This document shows, in pieces, positions 48,121 through 60,955 of a stretch of DNA of 64,000 nucleotides. The notes under the pieces are model-generated. The model was not told the DNA's origin. It saw only the letters and a list, made by a program, of their open reading frames with translations, and ran no database searches. Positions within the stretch are counted from its first letter, which is position 1. Each line of letters starts with the position of its first letter. The translations under genes were made by a program, and so were the position numbers. This DNA comes from Linepithema humile (Eukaryota; Arthropoda; Insecta; Hymenoptera; Formicidae). Location: assembly GCF_040581485.1 (NCBI RefSeq), contig NC_090132.1, positions 18,161,411 through 18,225,410 of the forward strand. Reading direction: 5' to 3'.

Positions 48121-51050
48121 ACCAGCGAGTAATTTCTTATTTCTGAATTCGCATTCGATTGTGCTGAGTTATAATACATGTGACATCCTTAATAAAGTAT
48201 TGATAGAAATGTATATTTACGTATGTGTTAACGCGTGACCGAACTCATTCTTTCTATTCTTTTCGAACTACGTAAACTACCAAATTAACCAAGTATTGAA
48301 ATAATGTTCTTGTTCAACAATTGCAAAGTTCAACCACTACGCGTGCGATATAACACGCGCTAACGTGCAATTCCAATTAAAACGTGGAGGAAAAAAGATA
48401 TCTGTAATTCTAACGAGGACAAATCCAATTTGCGATGAAGCCCGTAGTTAACGAATACCGAAATTGTGGCAAATTAAGGACTGATACATGACGCAATGGC
48501 AAAGAAGCTTTATCACGTCGAGAAGCGAGTAAAAACCGAAATAGCGTCGAGAAATTAAACGCAAATCAACCGGTCGTCGAGACGGTCGGTGGTCGGGTTA
48601 GGTTGTCCCTCCGCAACATAGTGTTATCGGCAAAGTTCCCAGCGGTCACCGGAAGTGGAAGCTCGACTGCAGAGTTCCCGGAATTACAACGTATCAGACA
48701 TTCAAAGTGGTATTAGTGCGCTGCCGTAAATCTGCAATGGGCTCAACGGGGTCAAAAAAAAAGGTAACCAGTGGGGAATTGATGTACGACGGCAGACGCG
48801 GCTGATGATAAAAGGCGTTTAATAACGCATTGGGATTTTTCGATTTCGTATCACGATACAGCGGTAGAAATTTAAAGGATTAATTAAGATTATTCGACCG
48901 TATATGTGTACGTGTGGAGAATATAAAGTAACTTTCTAACAAAGTTTATCTAAGTATATCGACGCATACTTCGGAAATTTCAGTCGCGATATCCGAAGGA
49001 TATTAAAATCGATTTTGAACGATAAGTTTTCTCAGGAATGACCCGATTTTCCACAGTGTCTATTTAACTTTAATAATTACTTTATATACAATATTTCAGT
49101 AAAGTTAATAAATATATAACAACAGCAGGTGGATAGAATTGCATGATAAATGATAATTGAAATTAAGAGCTCATGCAGAAAAAGTAAATTGACGAGGCAT
49201 AAGAGTAACTGCTTTACAACGACCGACATAAGATATCGAAAGTTGGAACAAAAGGAGAAGTAGATTTTTAAATTTTAACCTAATTTATTCGTAAATGATC
49301 GAGATTTTATATGTGCGTAATTTATGTGATAATAAACTACAATTTATTTAATGACAAAAACTGTTCTCAATTACGTAAGTCGTAGAATCTTTTCCACGAT
49401 TGTGCTCGAGATAACTGACCTAACAGTTTTTGATCATGAGAAATAATTTGTCCAACGTGAGCGCGGTCTCTTCGGTACATATCGTAATTAAATTGTAAGT
49501 AACGCTAGTGAGAGAAAACACGCGGAATAAATTTAAAGCCACGGTGAAGTCCCGGTCCCGTCTTTAGGAACCATTAGAATTCAGCGGCGATCCACGACGG
49601 TAGGGAAAGAAAGCTGAAATTCCGGGCGCACTGATTCAACTTCTACCGTCACGCGTACGGCGAGAAGCTCGGAAGCGTCTCAGTAATTTTGAATCTGTAT
49701 GCAGCTGAAGAGAAATCCACGGGCCAATAACGCCCGCGCATTATTATGCAGATTACACCGTAACCCGTATTAGTTCGTTATCACACCTACATCTTGAACA
49801 GTTCCGCTCGACAGCGATGCTGGTACAGATTACCGAGAAAAAGATCGAGATGAGGATGAAGACATTGCCCTTAGTCGTTTCCGGCATTTCAATTCAAATT
49901 GTCTACCAAAATTAATAGATAAAATAGAAAGCAAAACCCATGTGTATTGTAAAAAACATGGAGCCTAATTTTTCGACCGGGTCACACAGAATTTTTTAGA
50001 GCAAGGAAAGAAGGAAGCAGGTATTATTGATAAAATACGCGGTGCTGCATCTATTTAAGAAAAATATTCAAAATATAACTTATATAATTTTCATAATAAA
50101 TAATTCTATAACTTCTTAATTGAGGATAGATATAAATTCAAAGATGTATTTAAATAGTGCTTTTATTAATTTTGCTGAATAATTTGGAAGCTGCTTTTCA
50201 ACTTTACATCAGATTTCTTCGTTTGGTAGCTAAATTATGGAAAAGTAAAATTATCATTTATTCGGTATCCGGTGCTATGTATGGCTATATAAGAGCACAA
50301 ATCCATGCAGTTTGTTAATTACCTCTAAATTGAAAATGCCGTACCAGCCATTTTTACTTCAAATTAAGCTGCCAGAAACATTCTTTCATTCATACGCCAT
50401 CTAATGATGAACAGTTTTAAATTAGTTTGGCATTTCTGACTCGGAATAACCGCACGCGGTGCGACCAAACAAGAAGCTTAATCGAGTTCAGCGTTTCGAA
50501 AAAAAGTCGGGTGGTTCAGGTCGGCGCGTAGTAGATAAAAAAATGACTCAAGGCTACCGAAGAACTTTCCCCTCGCAAGTCGTGGATCGTGCGAATTAAT
50601 TAAGGCCGAAACGTGTTATCGACACGGTCTTTCACGTTCGTTTCACGGAGGTTGATCTTTAATGTTGCGGAAATTTTTCGAAAAAGAAAGGAGAACCACA
50701 GTTACAATGACTGATAAAAGCATCCATATTTCATCGACTCAAGTGTTATTGATAACGGAGTATACGAATAGGTATATTTTTTGTAAAATTAATATTTATA
50801 ATCCTATAAAACTAATTTTCAGAAATTATTATTCTGTATAAAGTTTCATAATTAATAGAATTGATAATATATGTGACATAACTAATGTCGACAAAACTTT
50901 AAAGTTTTGATTTTAAAAAATTGCACTAGCTATTATTTCACTTTAACGATTGAAACTAACAAATCAGTTATATCTATTTCGGACACGGAACAAAGCCGAA
51001 TTTGTATTTCGCTAGTTTTCGCGAACACTGTTATCTTGGCGAGGCATAAG
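48121..51050. other. two CpG-rich blocks in spacer
   Basis: CpG-rich at 48221-48900, 49501-49900 and 50441-50720, with AT-rich DNA between. GGGTTAGGTTG near 48596 carries one TTAGG-like unit but is not a telomeric array. No gene supported. Confidence 0.5.
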
Positions 51051-51271
51051 TCACGCGTACATAGTAACGGCATTCGGGAATAAAACCATCGCCAATATCC
51101 TGCGTTCGACACTATCGAAGCGGTCATCTTCGATGACGCTATCTACGCCGACGAACAGGCTTATAACGAGGAAAATATTCGACGTGTCGATAACGAGAAA
51201 TAAATCCCGCTCGTTTGAGATCTTCGTATCCCGTATCATTGCGCGCAGCCGTAGATACGAACAATTTTCCA
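51051..51271 (-). CDS. candidate terminal exon, unknown product
   Basis: On the minus strand a strong acceptor, CATGCTTTTGCAG, ends at 51272. The frame that follows runs 73 codons to TGA at 51053-51051, starting ENCSYLRLRAMIRDTKISNE after the split codon. The middle is hydrophobic (FLVISLFVGV) and the residues around it are acidic and basic in mixture, so it reads like a real protein segment. No ATG at the head and no domain known to me. The partner exon is unresolved. Confidence 0.2.
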
Positions 51272-51450
51272 CTGCAAAAGCATGATAATAAAACACAAAG
51301 AAACATAGAAACTATTGCTCGAACTTTTCAACGAACCGTTGGCAATGAGAAAAAAATCCCCCAATGACGAACTCAAAATCTAAGCTAAGCGATAAAAACT
51401 CTACGTATAGAATTAAATCGGCCTTACGTTTGCAAACGTGGCAGACGAAA

Positions 51451-51774
51451 TTACGCCAGCGTTATATCCGTTCCTAAATGAAGCACAGCATGTAGATATC
51501 GTAGGACACGTGTAATTTCATCGTACACGAGCGTAGAGTCACGGAATCGCAGAGAGAAACAAAGATTAAGATGCATGGCGCAAGAGTGATTACTCGGCGG
51601 TGAACCATATGTGCATAAGAAAATATTTACAGTCAGCTTTGTAGTCAGACATGACAAATTGTGCCGGATAAATTCTGTCATTCTTGTATGTTGTCTTGTA
51701 CGTATGTACATGCCTAACCATTTCTCAACACTGAAATAAAAGCAAATATCGTGTTGACAATATTTGCAGTACAT
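51451..51774 (-). CDS. 107-residue ATG frame, unknown product
   Basis: A minus-strand ATG at 51774-51772 opens 107 codons to TAA. The product begins MYCKYCQHDICFYFSVEKWL and has seven or more cysteines, mostly in the first two thirds. They do not form a zinc-binding spacing I recognise. A 3' splice-like TTTTATTTCAG lies inside it at about 51731. It lies upstream of the minus-strand candidate exon at 51051-51271, but the TAA precedes the nearest donor (AAAC/GTAAGG near 51427), so the two do not join in this frame. Confidence 0.15.
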   Translation of the reverse strand: MYCKYCQHDICFYFSVEKWLGMYIRTRQHTRMTEFIRHNLSCLTTKLTVNIFLCTYGSPPSNHSCAMHLNLCFSLRFRDSTLVYDEITRVLRYLHAVLHLGTDITLA

Positions 51775-54062
51775 TTATTTTGTCAGCAGAATCTTTCAAA
51801 CTTAAAATATAATTGATGGGATAAGATTAATTTTGATCTTTTCTAAAGTTAAAAATGTTAATTATACGCAACGCGTACAAAAATAATCAAAATCACATTT
51901 TGTTGACGATCAATAATAATTTATCTTGAGTTTTTATCAGTTTATTTTGCCAGTTCACTTATTACCCTCTAATCGGAAATGTAGCACCAAAACACGGATT
52001 TATTGGAATTGTTTTCAATCAGGTTTCAATCTCCTCGATCGAGTTTCAATCCCCGAACGTACGCTCTTGACATAAACGTCAGATAGAAATACGCCAAAAA
52101 AAGTAATTGATTAGAAATGATCGAAAAACACGGTATAAAAAATAGTAATAGCGGCTATTGTTCTTCCTATTTCGTGATAACTCTCGATTCTGGCACGCCT
52201 GGACATACCCAGCAGAACGAAGTCGTGCCACCGCTCCTGGGACTCATAGATTCGACAATGCTTTGTATTCCACGCGCACGCGAGAAAACGCTGTTATGAT
52301 GGTGGTCCGTCCCTGGAGAAACCCCCGAAGGGAAAGCAGGAGGGTAAAAGCGGCTGGGTAGATCTGCGGGGAGATGAATTAAGGAGTCGCCCCGAGACAC
52401 TGCCGTTGATAAAAAAAAAAGAACCATTAAAAGAAACGGAGACAACGAATCTCGCTCCACTTTTATTATCGCTTTCCGTCGGAAATAAAAACCGAAGGCA
52501 CGAAACGACTTACCAATGCCATTAGCGCAACGATTACATCACGCAGAATTCAATTACATCGGAGCGACGAGAACGATGAGAGCGACGAATTACGCCGTAT
52601 TGCAACTGTCAAATCGAAAAGGTGATTTTTATGATTGAGGCTAAGTTGAGTCACTTAGATAATTCTGATAAGATAAGCATCTGCAGCAATTTGCTATATA
52701 ATGACACTCGTGAAATACCCTTTATCTGTTCATGACAAAATTAATACTCCTTAATTTAAAACCTGAAACAACATTCATTCTATTGTGCTTTAATACAATT
52801 TACCACAAATTGTTAGTCCAATTTGCTATTTTAACTGCGGATCAATAATTACAGAAACAAAATTCGGAAACGAGTTTTGCCAAGTTTCAGCAGTGAAGCA
52901 GAAGAAAATTGCAGATTGTATTGAGAATCGTGGGATGTGTGCATCGCATGATGGTCGTAGTCACAATGCAACATGTACGAGCATCGAAGGCAAATATCTG
53001 CACCGAAAGAGCAGGTAATAAAAGAACCAGGAATAAAGAAAGGATAAAGTGAAAGAGAGAAAGAGAGGTGACATCGATATTGCCGTATTTTATTCAGAAA
53101 TGAGAGCGATGAAACGGCGAAGCTATGCCAACGAATACAAATCATAGCTAGCGAAAGGTCAGCAATAAGAAACCTTACAACATGTTAAATTTAATAAAAT
53201 GCTAAAATTAAATTATCGATTGTACTGTACAATCGACATTTTAGGTAAAAATATATAAAATAAAAATAAATTATCTACAAAAAAGAAATGCGTCATAAGA
53301 CAGAGTAATTTTCAGAAATAAATATTTTACAAAAATGTTTGCTCACTTTTCTCACAAAAATTATTTCCACTGAAATTCTACGCTTTCCTTTATGGAATAT
53401 ATAAAACCAAAATGTATCGAATTACTTTAGTAATATTAATCTTGAATATTATTATTGAATCACAAGTTCTTGAGCTAAATGAAAACGCAATGAAAAATCG
53501 CGAAAATATGGCTATCGAACATTTCACAGAAACTTCACCGACGCGGATTGTGTTTCATTTATTCTTGTAAATATTTAGATATACTTTTTTCATTTAATAT
53601 TATTTTGTAATAATATTAAGTAAATGAAATCTTTGAGAACAGATTACATGTAAGTGACATCTCATTGATTGAAGTCTGTATTCCTGTGATTCTCTAAGCG
53701 CGATACCGAAGCGATTTGTCCCTTGTGTCAAATTTCTCACTAGCATCCGCAAGTGATGGACACCTGCCCATCTATTCTAGAGGGCTTGCTAGATCCCTTC
53801 CTAATTTCCATCTATTACTCCACCATCTTCACCAAATGTCAAAGGCACTGAGGCAATACAAATTTGATCTGGATATTAAAATCCAGATTTTGAAAGAGTA
53901 CTAAAGATAAATCATGTAAATAATTTCTCCAAGTGTCTTACATTTTGTAGCTAATAAAATAATAAAAATAATACTGTGCCTATTTGATTTATAATATTTT
54001 TGCAAACTAAAACTGTCCTATTTTTATTAACTGAAATAATTTATAAACATGTAAATCTAGAC
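51775..54062. other. CpG block and AT-rich spacer
   Basis: 52011-52620 is CpG-rich, the rest mostly AT-rich. A plus-strand frame at 53716-53904 lies in a CpG-poor pocket and has no ATG at its head. No gene called. Confidence 0.5.
53202..53244. repeat. imperfect palindrome
   Basis: A perfect inner dyad, TCGATTGTAC / T / GTACAATCGA (53216-53236), is flanked by CTAAAAT (53202-53208) and ATTTTAG (53238-53244), which also pair. The outer arms are separated from the inner by 7 and 1 bases. It could be the remnant of a small inverted-repeat element. Confidence 0.9.
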
Positions 54063-54407
54063 ATGCACCCGCTTTTGGAATATTGGCTCCGAACGAATGT
54101 GAAAAGATTTATTGACCCGATGCGAGGATCAAAATTCCTATTCTGAAGCAGTACACGAAATCGCCAGCTATCGTGCCGGCCACAAGCAATTCATGGTTAT
54201 ACAAATGTTCGAAGCCATGTTGCGCGAGGGTGACGATCGGGAATGACTAGGTCTACAAAAGCTTCAGCCGCAGCTTTCAGATCGCTGCATAGTTCTGATG
54301 TCAATTTGGCCAGTTACAATGACTCAATCGGGACGCAAACAATGACGACTCCGTCCGAAACCAAGTCAAATCGCACTGTATTTTGCATTGCCACGCCGTA
54401 CTGTTGA
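54063..54407 (+). pseudogene. candidate broken coding region, unknown family
   Basis: Three protein-like frames follow one another on the plus strand. ATG 54063 to TGA 54144 (27 codons, begins MHPLLEYWLRTNVKRF) and ATG 54243 to TGA 54405 (54 codons, begins MTRSTKASAAAFRSLHSS) share a frame. Between them, a frame shifted by one base is open from 54103 to 54246 and includes EAVHEIASYRAGHKQFMVIQ. The last two meet at an ATGA overlap. This looks like a coding sequence with two compensating shifts, or else chance. No transposase or other family signature recognised, and no flanking repeats. Confidence 0.2.
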
Positions 54408-54527
54408 AATCCGCTTTATCGCTAACTGCCGCTTTTCCTTCTGTTTACATTTGTTGTTGAACTAGCCGTTCATTCTTGATTACACAAGTTTCTTTCGCTA
54501 TTTGATGGTTTTTCTCTTCTTAAAGCT

Positions 54528-54595
54528 GTTTCTCAAATTGCTATAAACGAGTTTCTCAAATTGCTATAAACGAGTTTCTCAAATTGCTATAACGA
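54528..54595 (+). repeat. 23-base tandem repeat, three copies
   Basis: GTTTCTCAAATTGCTATAAACGA occurs at 54528-54550 and 54551-54573 as identical copies. A third copy, one A shorter, spans 54574-54595. A further GTTT begins a partial fourth. Confidence 0.97.
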
Positions 54596-57500
54596 GTTTG
54601 TCAATCGCACGATTATTACCACGTTAAATTCGCAGTACTTTATTTTGTGAAGACTCATACATTTAATTAAGACGCGATCCTGCGATAAAGATACATAAAT
54701 GTGCATATGCCATGTTAGCAATGAGAGCTCAAGTAGCTCAGGAATTCCTAGTAATATCGAGCTGCTTGCAATCTACCAACCGATCGATCTTCTTCCCTTA
54801 ATCGGTAAACCTTCCCCAAGAACATTAATTTCGCCGTCCGACACGAATTCCATAACTTCGTATACCTATAGGCGCGTCCGGACTTCACGAAAGCTCCGTG
54901 AAAGCCTTTTTTATTTCATGCTTCAATTCATAATCAATAATTTACTCACAACGCACAAATTGGAAATTAAAAATTAAAAGAATCGAAAGGAAACACGCGA
55001 AATCATCGAAGAATTCTATCAAATTCGCTATGAAACTTCCTCCAAATACAATTATCCTCACATTTACAGATACATTTACGATTCATTCGCGGTACATTGA
55101 ATTACGCGCTGCTAATAAAAATTTTAAAAATCTTACACAATATAAATCACAATAAAAAATAAGACAACGTTCTTAATAGCAGAAATAAATTCCAAATCAG
55201 ATATATTTCTAAGCCTTGATGGTATAAAAATGTTTCTAGCACAAGGAAATACACCTTCACATCGTAGAAAGTAGCTGTTTGAATTTACTCTTCCAATCTA
55301 ACTGTTATCAATCTTGAACTTCATCAACACTTCATCTTCACTCCTTTAATTATTTTAAACTTTCTTAGCCGCGTTTGCTTCATTTTTGCGGGTAAGTAAT
55401 GTGCGCTTGAGGAGATACCTTAGCTGTAAAAAATACCTCCGCGGCTCGTTTATCACCGGTAACTATCCATTTATCGCGGTGCATTTACTTCAATCACGCG
55501 GACACGTAAAGCCATTAGCGCTGAAAAACGAAACCGTGACGCCGCCACCAACTACTTGAAACTTGGCCCTTATTGGTCGGACATTTACGAAAGGCCACTC
55601 AAGAGGCGCTCTTCTAGAGGAACCGGAATTAAGATGAGCCACTCTCAATTAGATGAGTTTGAACCGTGCGACCGCGCACTATTTTAAGCTCGTTATTTGG
55701 TTTTCACCAATTAACGGCGGTCCGATCTCGGATGGAAATGAAGTGCTTTCTAAAGAGAGTCTGCCCCCGCGGTGAATGCAAAATCGAGGGCCGTCCGCGC
55801 CGTTCGATATCGCAGTAGATAAACTAACCGGTAATGGTAATCATTTGCTCCTCTCGCTCCTGTAAAATGTAAAACTTGGCGAGCTCGCTTGTCTGCATCC
55901 ACCGTTACCCCATTACCTTAATCGGCCACGATTTACTTCTGAGTCTAATAAAAGCAGCGCGAAGAGACGGAAACACAAGTACATATGGCCTTCCACCTCG
56001 GTGCCCCGCACCGCGCCGCCCCCGTCGGCGCCATCGTTCCTTCGACGAGCCACGCTTTTCTCGTCGGGTTTCGCGAAACAATGATCGGGGCTTCCCGTTA
56101 ACGCGCCGTCGATTTAACCGCTTTATCGCCTTTTTCGACTTTATTGGGTTTGATCCGGCAGGTTTCCCCGACAAAAGCGCACAAATTGTGTGCAAGCTTT
56201 TTAACCACGTTTTAGAGATGGCGAGACATTCATTTGAAAGAAATAAATTTGTTCCGTGAGATAAAAGCTAGTGACTGGATATTAATAACAAGATACTTTC
56301 AGCGCGAAATGTGCTCTGCGGGAAATTGTGAAATCTTTCATAATTGTCGCGGACAAGCAAACGTTTGCGAAAAATGTTTTCTATAATTCTACTACAATAT
56401 CTAATAACAAACAGTCGCAAAAGCAATTATAAATGGAGTATTAACGCGACAAAATTCTTTTCTGAATAGTTTCCATAAATTTTGCCTCATCTGTATTCTC
56501 CTCCATTAATGTTTTCCTTAGAATCGTTTAATTCGTTGCTATGCTCTTCTATATGATTTTTTCAATGTATTATATTTTTGAGCGTCTGGTCGAAAGCACC
56601 CAATCACCCAATCAGGGGATATCCCGGCAGCGAGACAGAGAATATATTCAACGACGAACATCGGATTGCGCCTGCAGAGAGCAGAGACGCGGGAGATAAT
56701 TCGATAATCAAGGCGCGGTAGCTTCGCGTATCGGCGCAAATACACGCCGCTGTCGTGTTTAAGTGAGTTTCAAGCGCAGAACGATGGAGGGAATACATTA
56801 TAGATGGAAAGTATCTGATTCAATTCGCACGAGACACGTGCCAACGTATATCGGCAATCACTTCCGCCGCAATTTAACAACAGAAATCTGATGTGTTTAT
56901 CCTGAGTTTATATTTAAAAAAAAACAAGAGAATCACCAAGGCAATGTAAAAACCGTTTCAATTTATACATGTGAATTCGACTCTCAGATATAATTACATT
57001 CGCCAAAAATATGTTTAATACATTGATTAAAACGTCACAATTATACAATTTTCCGATTCAACCAGATTCCGGGACTTCTTCCGGGCCAAAGAGTCTCCCC
57101 CACCCCCAAAAAAAGCCAATGTCTCAAGAGTTATGTTAAATTCTTAATTACCGGTGGTATGCATATATTAATAACGGAAAAGTTAGCTCGTTTCGTTCGA
57201 TTTGCTCCAGTCTTTTAACGAGTTCAATTTTGCTCGCAAAATAAATCAGCGTTCTTATTGCTACGTAATCATACTCAAGGAAATCAATAGACCCCGATTC
57301 ACAGGGAGAGGCTCTTAACTGCCGAGAAAACAGTTAACGGACGATATTTCTTCGAGCTAGGTTGCCTCTTCAGGTTCGGTCGGCCACCGGAGAATCTCCA
57401 ATGCTCCTCCCGATGCCAATCCCCCCCTCCCGGAGATAGGTGATGAGGGATTTACGTTTCCGGTTTAATTCTTATTAAGAACAAACGACAAAGCTTACTT

Positions 57501-57999
57501 AATGGATCTGCCGTGCTCATTCCGTTGTTATTTTGCAGAGAGAAAAAGCAAGGAGAAATGCGCCGTTTATTTAATAGCATTGAGGTTATACTTATTTGAT
57601 ACTATTGACGGTAAAACGACAAAACCTCCATTCAGTTTTTGAAAGTGTTCGTAAATTTTCAAAGCAAACAAACGTACGTAAGTACACAAAAGCATTTATG
57701 CATAAAACGATTTACGACTTAGCAATGTACGGTTATCGCGAATTAATCCTTTTATTTGCAATTTATATGATCGTTGTATCCTTTGCCATATAACGTAACG
57801 TTGTTGAAATACACGAGACTTTATTACCGAAGGACATTTCGTAAAAAATTCATTAAGTTTGATTTTTTCAAGTTATATAAAAGTTGCGAAGAGTCGTACA
57901 AATTTGAAATTCCTATTCCTCTAAAACTTGAGACGGTTAGTCATCTTGTTCTAAAATTCGATACCGGATTGAGTATTTCTCGTCGTGTCGAGTAGCGGG
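54596..57999. other. spacer with two large CpG-rich blocks
   Basis: 55361-56240 is a strong GC-rich block and 57061-57510 another, with C-rich tracts at 57099-57109 and 57419-57426. The frame at 55876-56259 is arginine/proline-rich and overlaps an opposite-strand frame, as expected from composition. AT-rich elsewhere. Confidence 0.5.
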
Positions 58000-58000
58000 C

Positions 58001-58124
58001 ATGCAGATTGGCCGCCAGATACGAGTGTTCCCTGGATTCGTCGGAGACTGCACGCGGGAAATGCAACGTTCGAAACTGCCGTTACATCTCCGAAGAAGTT
58101 GTAGCGAGAACGTGACACGAACTG
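58001..58124 (+). CDS. candidate first coding exon, unknown product
   Basis: ATG at 58001 opens 41 codons plus one base, reaching a near-consensus 5' splice site, CTG/GTAAGT (58124/58125). The product begins MQIGRQIRVFPGFVGDCTRE and is basic. It lies in a CpG-rich block. Without splicing the frame continues to 58237. No partner exon or domain identified. Confidence 0.17.
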
Positions 58125-60571
58125 GTAAGTGCTTCGTCAACATCCGCGAATTCTGCGCCACGCGTACCGCGCTGCGACGCATTCCGAAATTAAGGGGCTC
58201 TCTCGTTTCGGAAAGCGTATCGAAAATGCACACGTGAAATTCACGACGGTGGCGGCTCCTTTGATGTTTCCACGGCATAGCCGTGTCTTTCGGGGTAAAG
58301 CTTTCAAGCTAGCTCCTTCGGTGTCTCTTTCATCACCTCCATAAATTGAATCATGCTAGCGCGCAATGTAACTATCGATATCGAAAATTTCCTCTGCTGA
58401 ATTCCTAACATTCAGAATAAATTAACATACCAGTAATAATAAAGTTTTCGCAAGGCAGTAAACATCGTGTGTGCGAATGAATGACAATTTATCGAAGAAA
58501 GTAAACTTTCGTAAACTAAATGAAGCTCAAGATAAGAAATATATCGAAAGTACTTTTGTGCGATAAAGTTCTCTTTTGATATATACATATATAGAACAAT
58601 AGCAGTACAATTATAATGTAGCACATATACGTTCTAATTTTCTAACAATTTGTATTTTTTTTTTTCACTTCATGTAATTGGCGTGTTAACTAGTCCGCAA
58701 ATTGCGTTCGATCTATATTTACACGTTTTATGAATCTTTATTGATCACAAAATAAATGTGATTATATGCAATCGTTAATATTCATTGTTGGAAGTAATAA
58801 ACTGGCTGTCTATTGAATGTTATATAACCATGATGGTTAAAGTGAATGAAATCGAGAAAATATAGGTCGAAGGACGTATATTATAGGAAAACAATTTTTG
58901 TATTCGTTTCAACGCGTGCGGGTATACAAGCTCCGAGATAGTTTAACAAAATCAATTAAAACTTTTATTTCCAGGCAACCTCGGAGGGATATGTTTTTTT
59001 GTTTTTTTCGTATATTTTGTTAAGGAAATTTCTCGCTTGTTCTCTCGTCCTATATTATCAGCTTCGTAGTTATGTATCGTAAAGTGCGAACGGTCTGAAC
59101 ATTCTAAAAGAGTTTACACCAATGTGTTGCATTAACACTGCTCTCCTGCATTTTTGAATAACGAATGGAGCAAACGCAACAATTTGATGAAACGAATGGG
59201 ACACGTGCGAACCGAAAGCAACCGAAAGATGAATACGCAATGTCTCCTGACATTTCAATCCAACTGCCATTCGCGTCCGAATAAAATGGAAACAATATTA
59301 AAACTGCAGATTTGCATTCTTTTGCCATTATATCGTATATATATTTTTGGTATGGATAAAATCTCATCGCCACAGAATATTTTGACATTGAATCAATTTT
59401 TGATAAAAAAAAAGAACCTATTAAAAAATATAGGAATTAAACGAATAAGGCTCTATTATTTATTTATCATCGCTGAAACTTAATTAATAAAATTATTCTC
59501 TCTAAATAGTTCATAATTTAAAAACTATTAATTACTCAGCGCATTTGTTAAGCAAATAATAATCAGATTCAAAAAACCTGCTATTGTATTAAAATGTAAT
59601 ACATATGATAGTGAAAACGCACTTGTGTTCGGATCATATATTTACTTCAGATCGCGTGCATATTTCTATTAATTTTAAAGTGTAGATACAGAGTACGAGT
59701 CGCGAGACAATTTCTCGCAAATTATATTTAGCGTTTCTCACCCCAGTTTAAACTACTCGACAGTATTACGTGCGTACATTAAAGTGAATTTGCAGCCGCG
59801 GACGTTGCCTCTGCGCGTGATCGAATTTGCAGCAAAATTAGATTTCTCACGGCGATAAAAAATATGATGTCTGCCATGCCGGGAAGAGAACGGTAACCTC
59901 AGAGCCGGTGTCGGATAAAGTCTTCGCACGGTACGACCGTACATGCTAGATCGAATTTTCTAGAGGAAAAAACAGGGCTCACATTCACGCTCATTCTACC
60001 TTGTTTTCCAGCCCTTTAGGCAGGTCACGCTCTGGAAACGGTTGCCTGTTTCGTTGTCTTGAAAGAATAAAGATGGATACGCAATGTCGCGATGGCAGCT
60101 GCCACTTATATGATACCAATAAAAGTAGAGCTTGTTGCTCTCGTGCTTATCACAAAAACGTCAAAACGTAAAAGGAAACTAACATTTACTGAAGCGTATT
60201 AATAGAAAGAATTCCGTATTTTGTTTGCATTTTATCTACTACTGCATTTCATAATTTCTTCAAAAATATTCAAGTCCGCTAATAAAATTATGTATTTTTT
60301 ATTAATTGTAAAATAATAATCAGATTTCGTATACTTTTTCAAAAGACAGATAAGAGACAAATCAAATTTGAAATATTAAAGTAAATTATGCAATCAATCC
60401 CCAATATTTTGATGTCAATATCGACATGTTCTTCGTATGTGTGCAAGATATTACATCAGATCGCATCTTTCTTGATTTGAGCAAAAATAAGTTATTTTTA
60501 GAGAATATTAGAAAAACATCGTTTCTACAAAAAAAAATTCACAGAACATTCATCTTTGTCGCTACAGTATA
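58125..60571. other. AT-rich spacer with CpG patches
   Basis: A short hairpin, CACGG-CATAG-CCGTG, lies near 58270. AT-rich at 58351-58900 and 59291-59690, CpG-containing at 59691-60170. Frames at 59070-59483 overlap on both strands. Nothing called. Confidence 0.5.
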
Positions 60572-60955
60572 TTACATGATAATGCGTAATCTTAAATATT
60601 TCTGTTTTTTGTTACAAAAATGTATTTCCTGCGACAGAAATAAAGATGTCATAAGACAAGTTCTTACGTAATAAGAGAACGGTATAAGAAAAATCCCTCT
60701 GAGATATGAACCGAATATTTGTTCGCTGGAAAAGTTATTTTGCCTCGCGATAAGTGCGATATAAGGAGGGTGCAGAGGCGCACGAAAAAAGAGATAATAT
60801 GAGAAACGGTATAACACAAGACGGAGAGCGTTCCGCAAAGAAATTTGCAGAAAAAAACTCCCACTGTTAGAAACCGTTCTCAGTGCGATGGAAAAACCGA
60901 CATTATGGCAGCTCGTACCTACAGTCTCACCTGATAGAAGACCGCCGACACTCAT
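60572..60955 (-). CDS. 127-residue ATG frame, unknown product
   Basis: A minus-strand ATG at 60955-60953. The frame is open further upstream, without ATG, to 61045. The product begins MSVGGLLSGETVGTSCHNVG and has several aromatic-rich hydrophobic patches in its second half. It contains a strong donor-like TCAG/GTGAGA near 60935 and a strong acceptor-like CTGTCGCAG near 60631, which on splicing would cut it to a very short peptide. Probably a chance frame. Confidence 0.12.
   Translation of the reverse strand: MSVGGLLSGETVGTSCHNVGFSIALRTVSNSGSFFLQISLRNALRLVLYRFSYYLFFRAPLHPPYIALIARQNNFSSEQIFGSYLRGIFLIPFSYYVRTCLMTSLFLSQEIHFCNKKQKYLRLRIIM

Noticed and set aside
48593..48604. GGTTAGGTTG as telomeric TTAGG repeat
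   Set aside because: Only one full unit is present, not an array.
52167..52460. Minus-strand frame with a signal-peptide-like start
   Set aside because: Its first codon is GTG, and the hydrophobic run comes from a T-rich tract. From the first ATG the frame has no further support.
55768..55779. CGCGGTGAATGC, identical to an internal part of miR-124
   Set aside because: The seed region AAGGCAC is absent upstream and I saw no long hairpin around it, so it is not a miR-124 gene.
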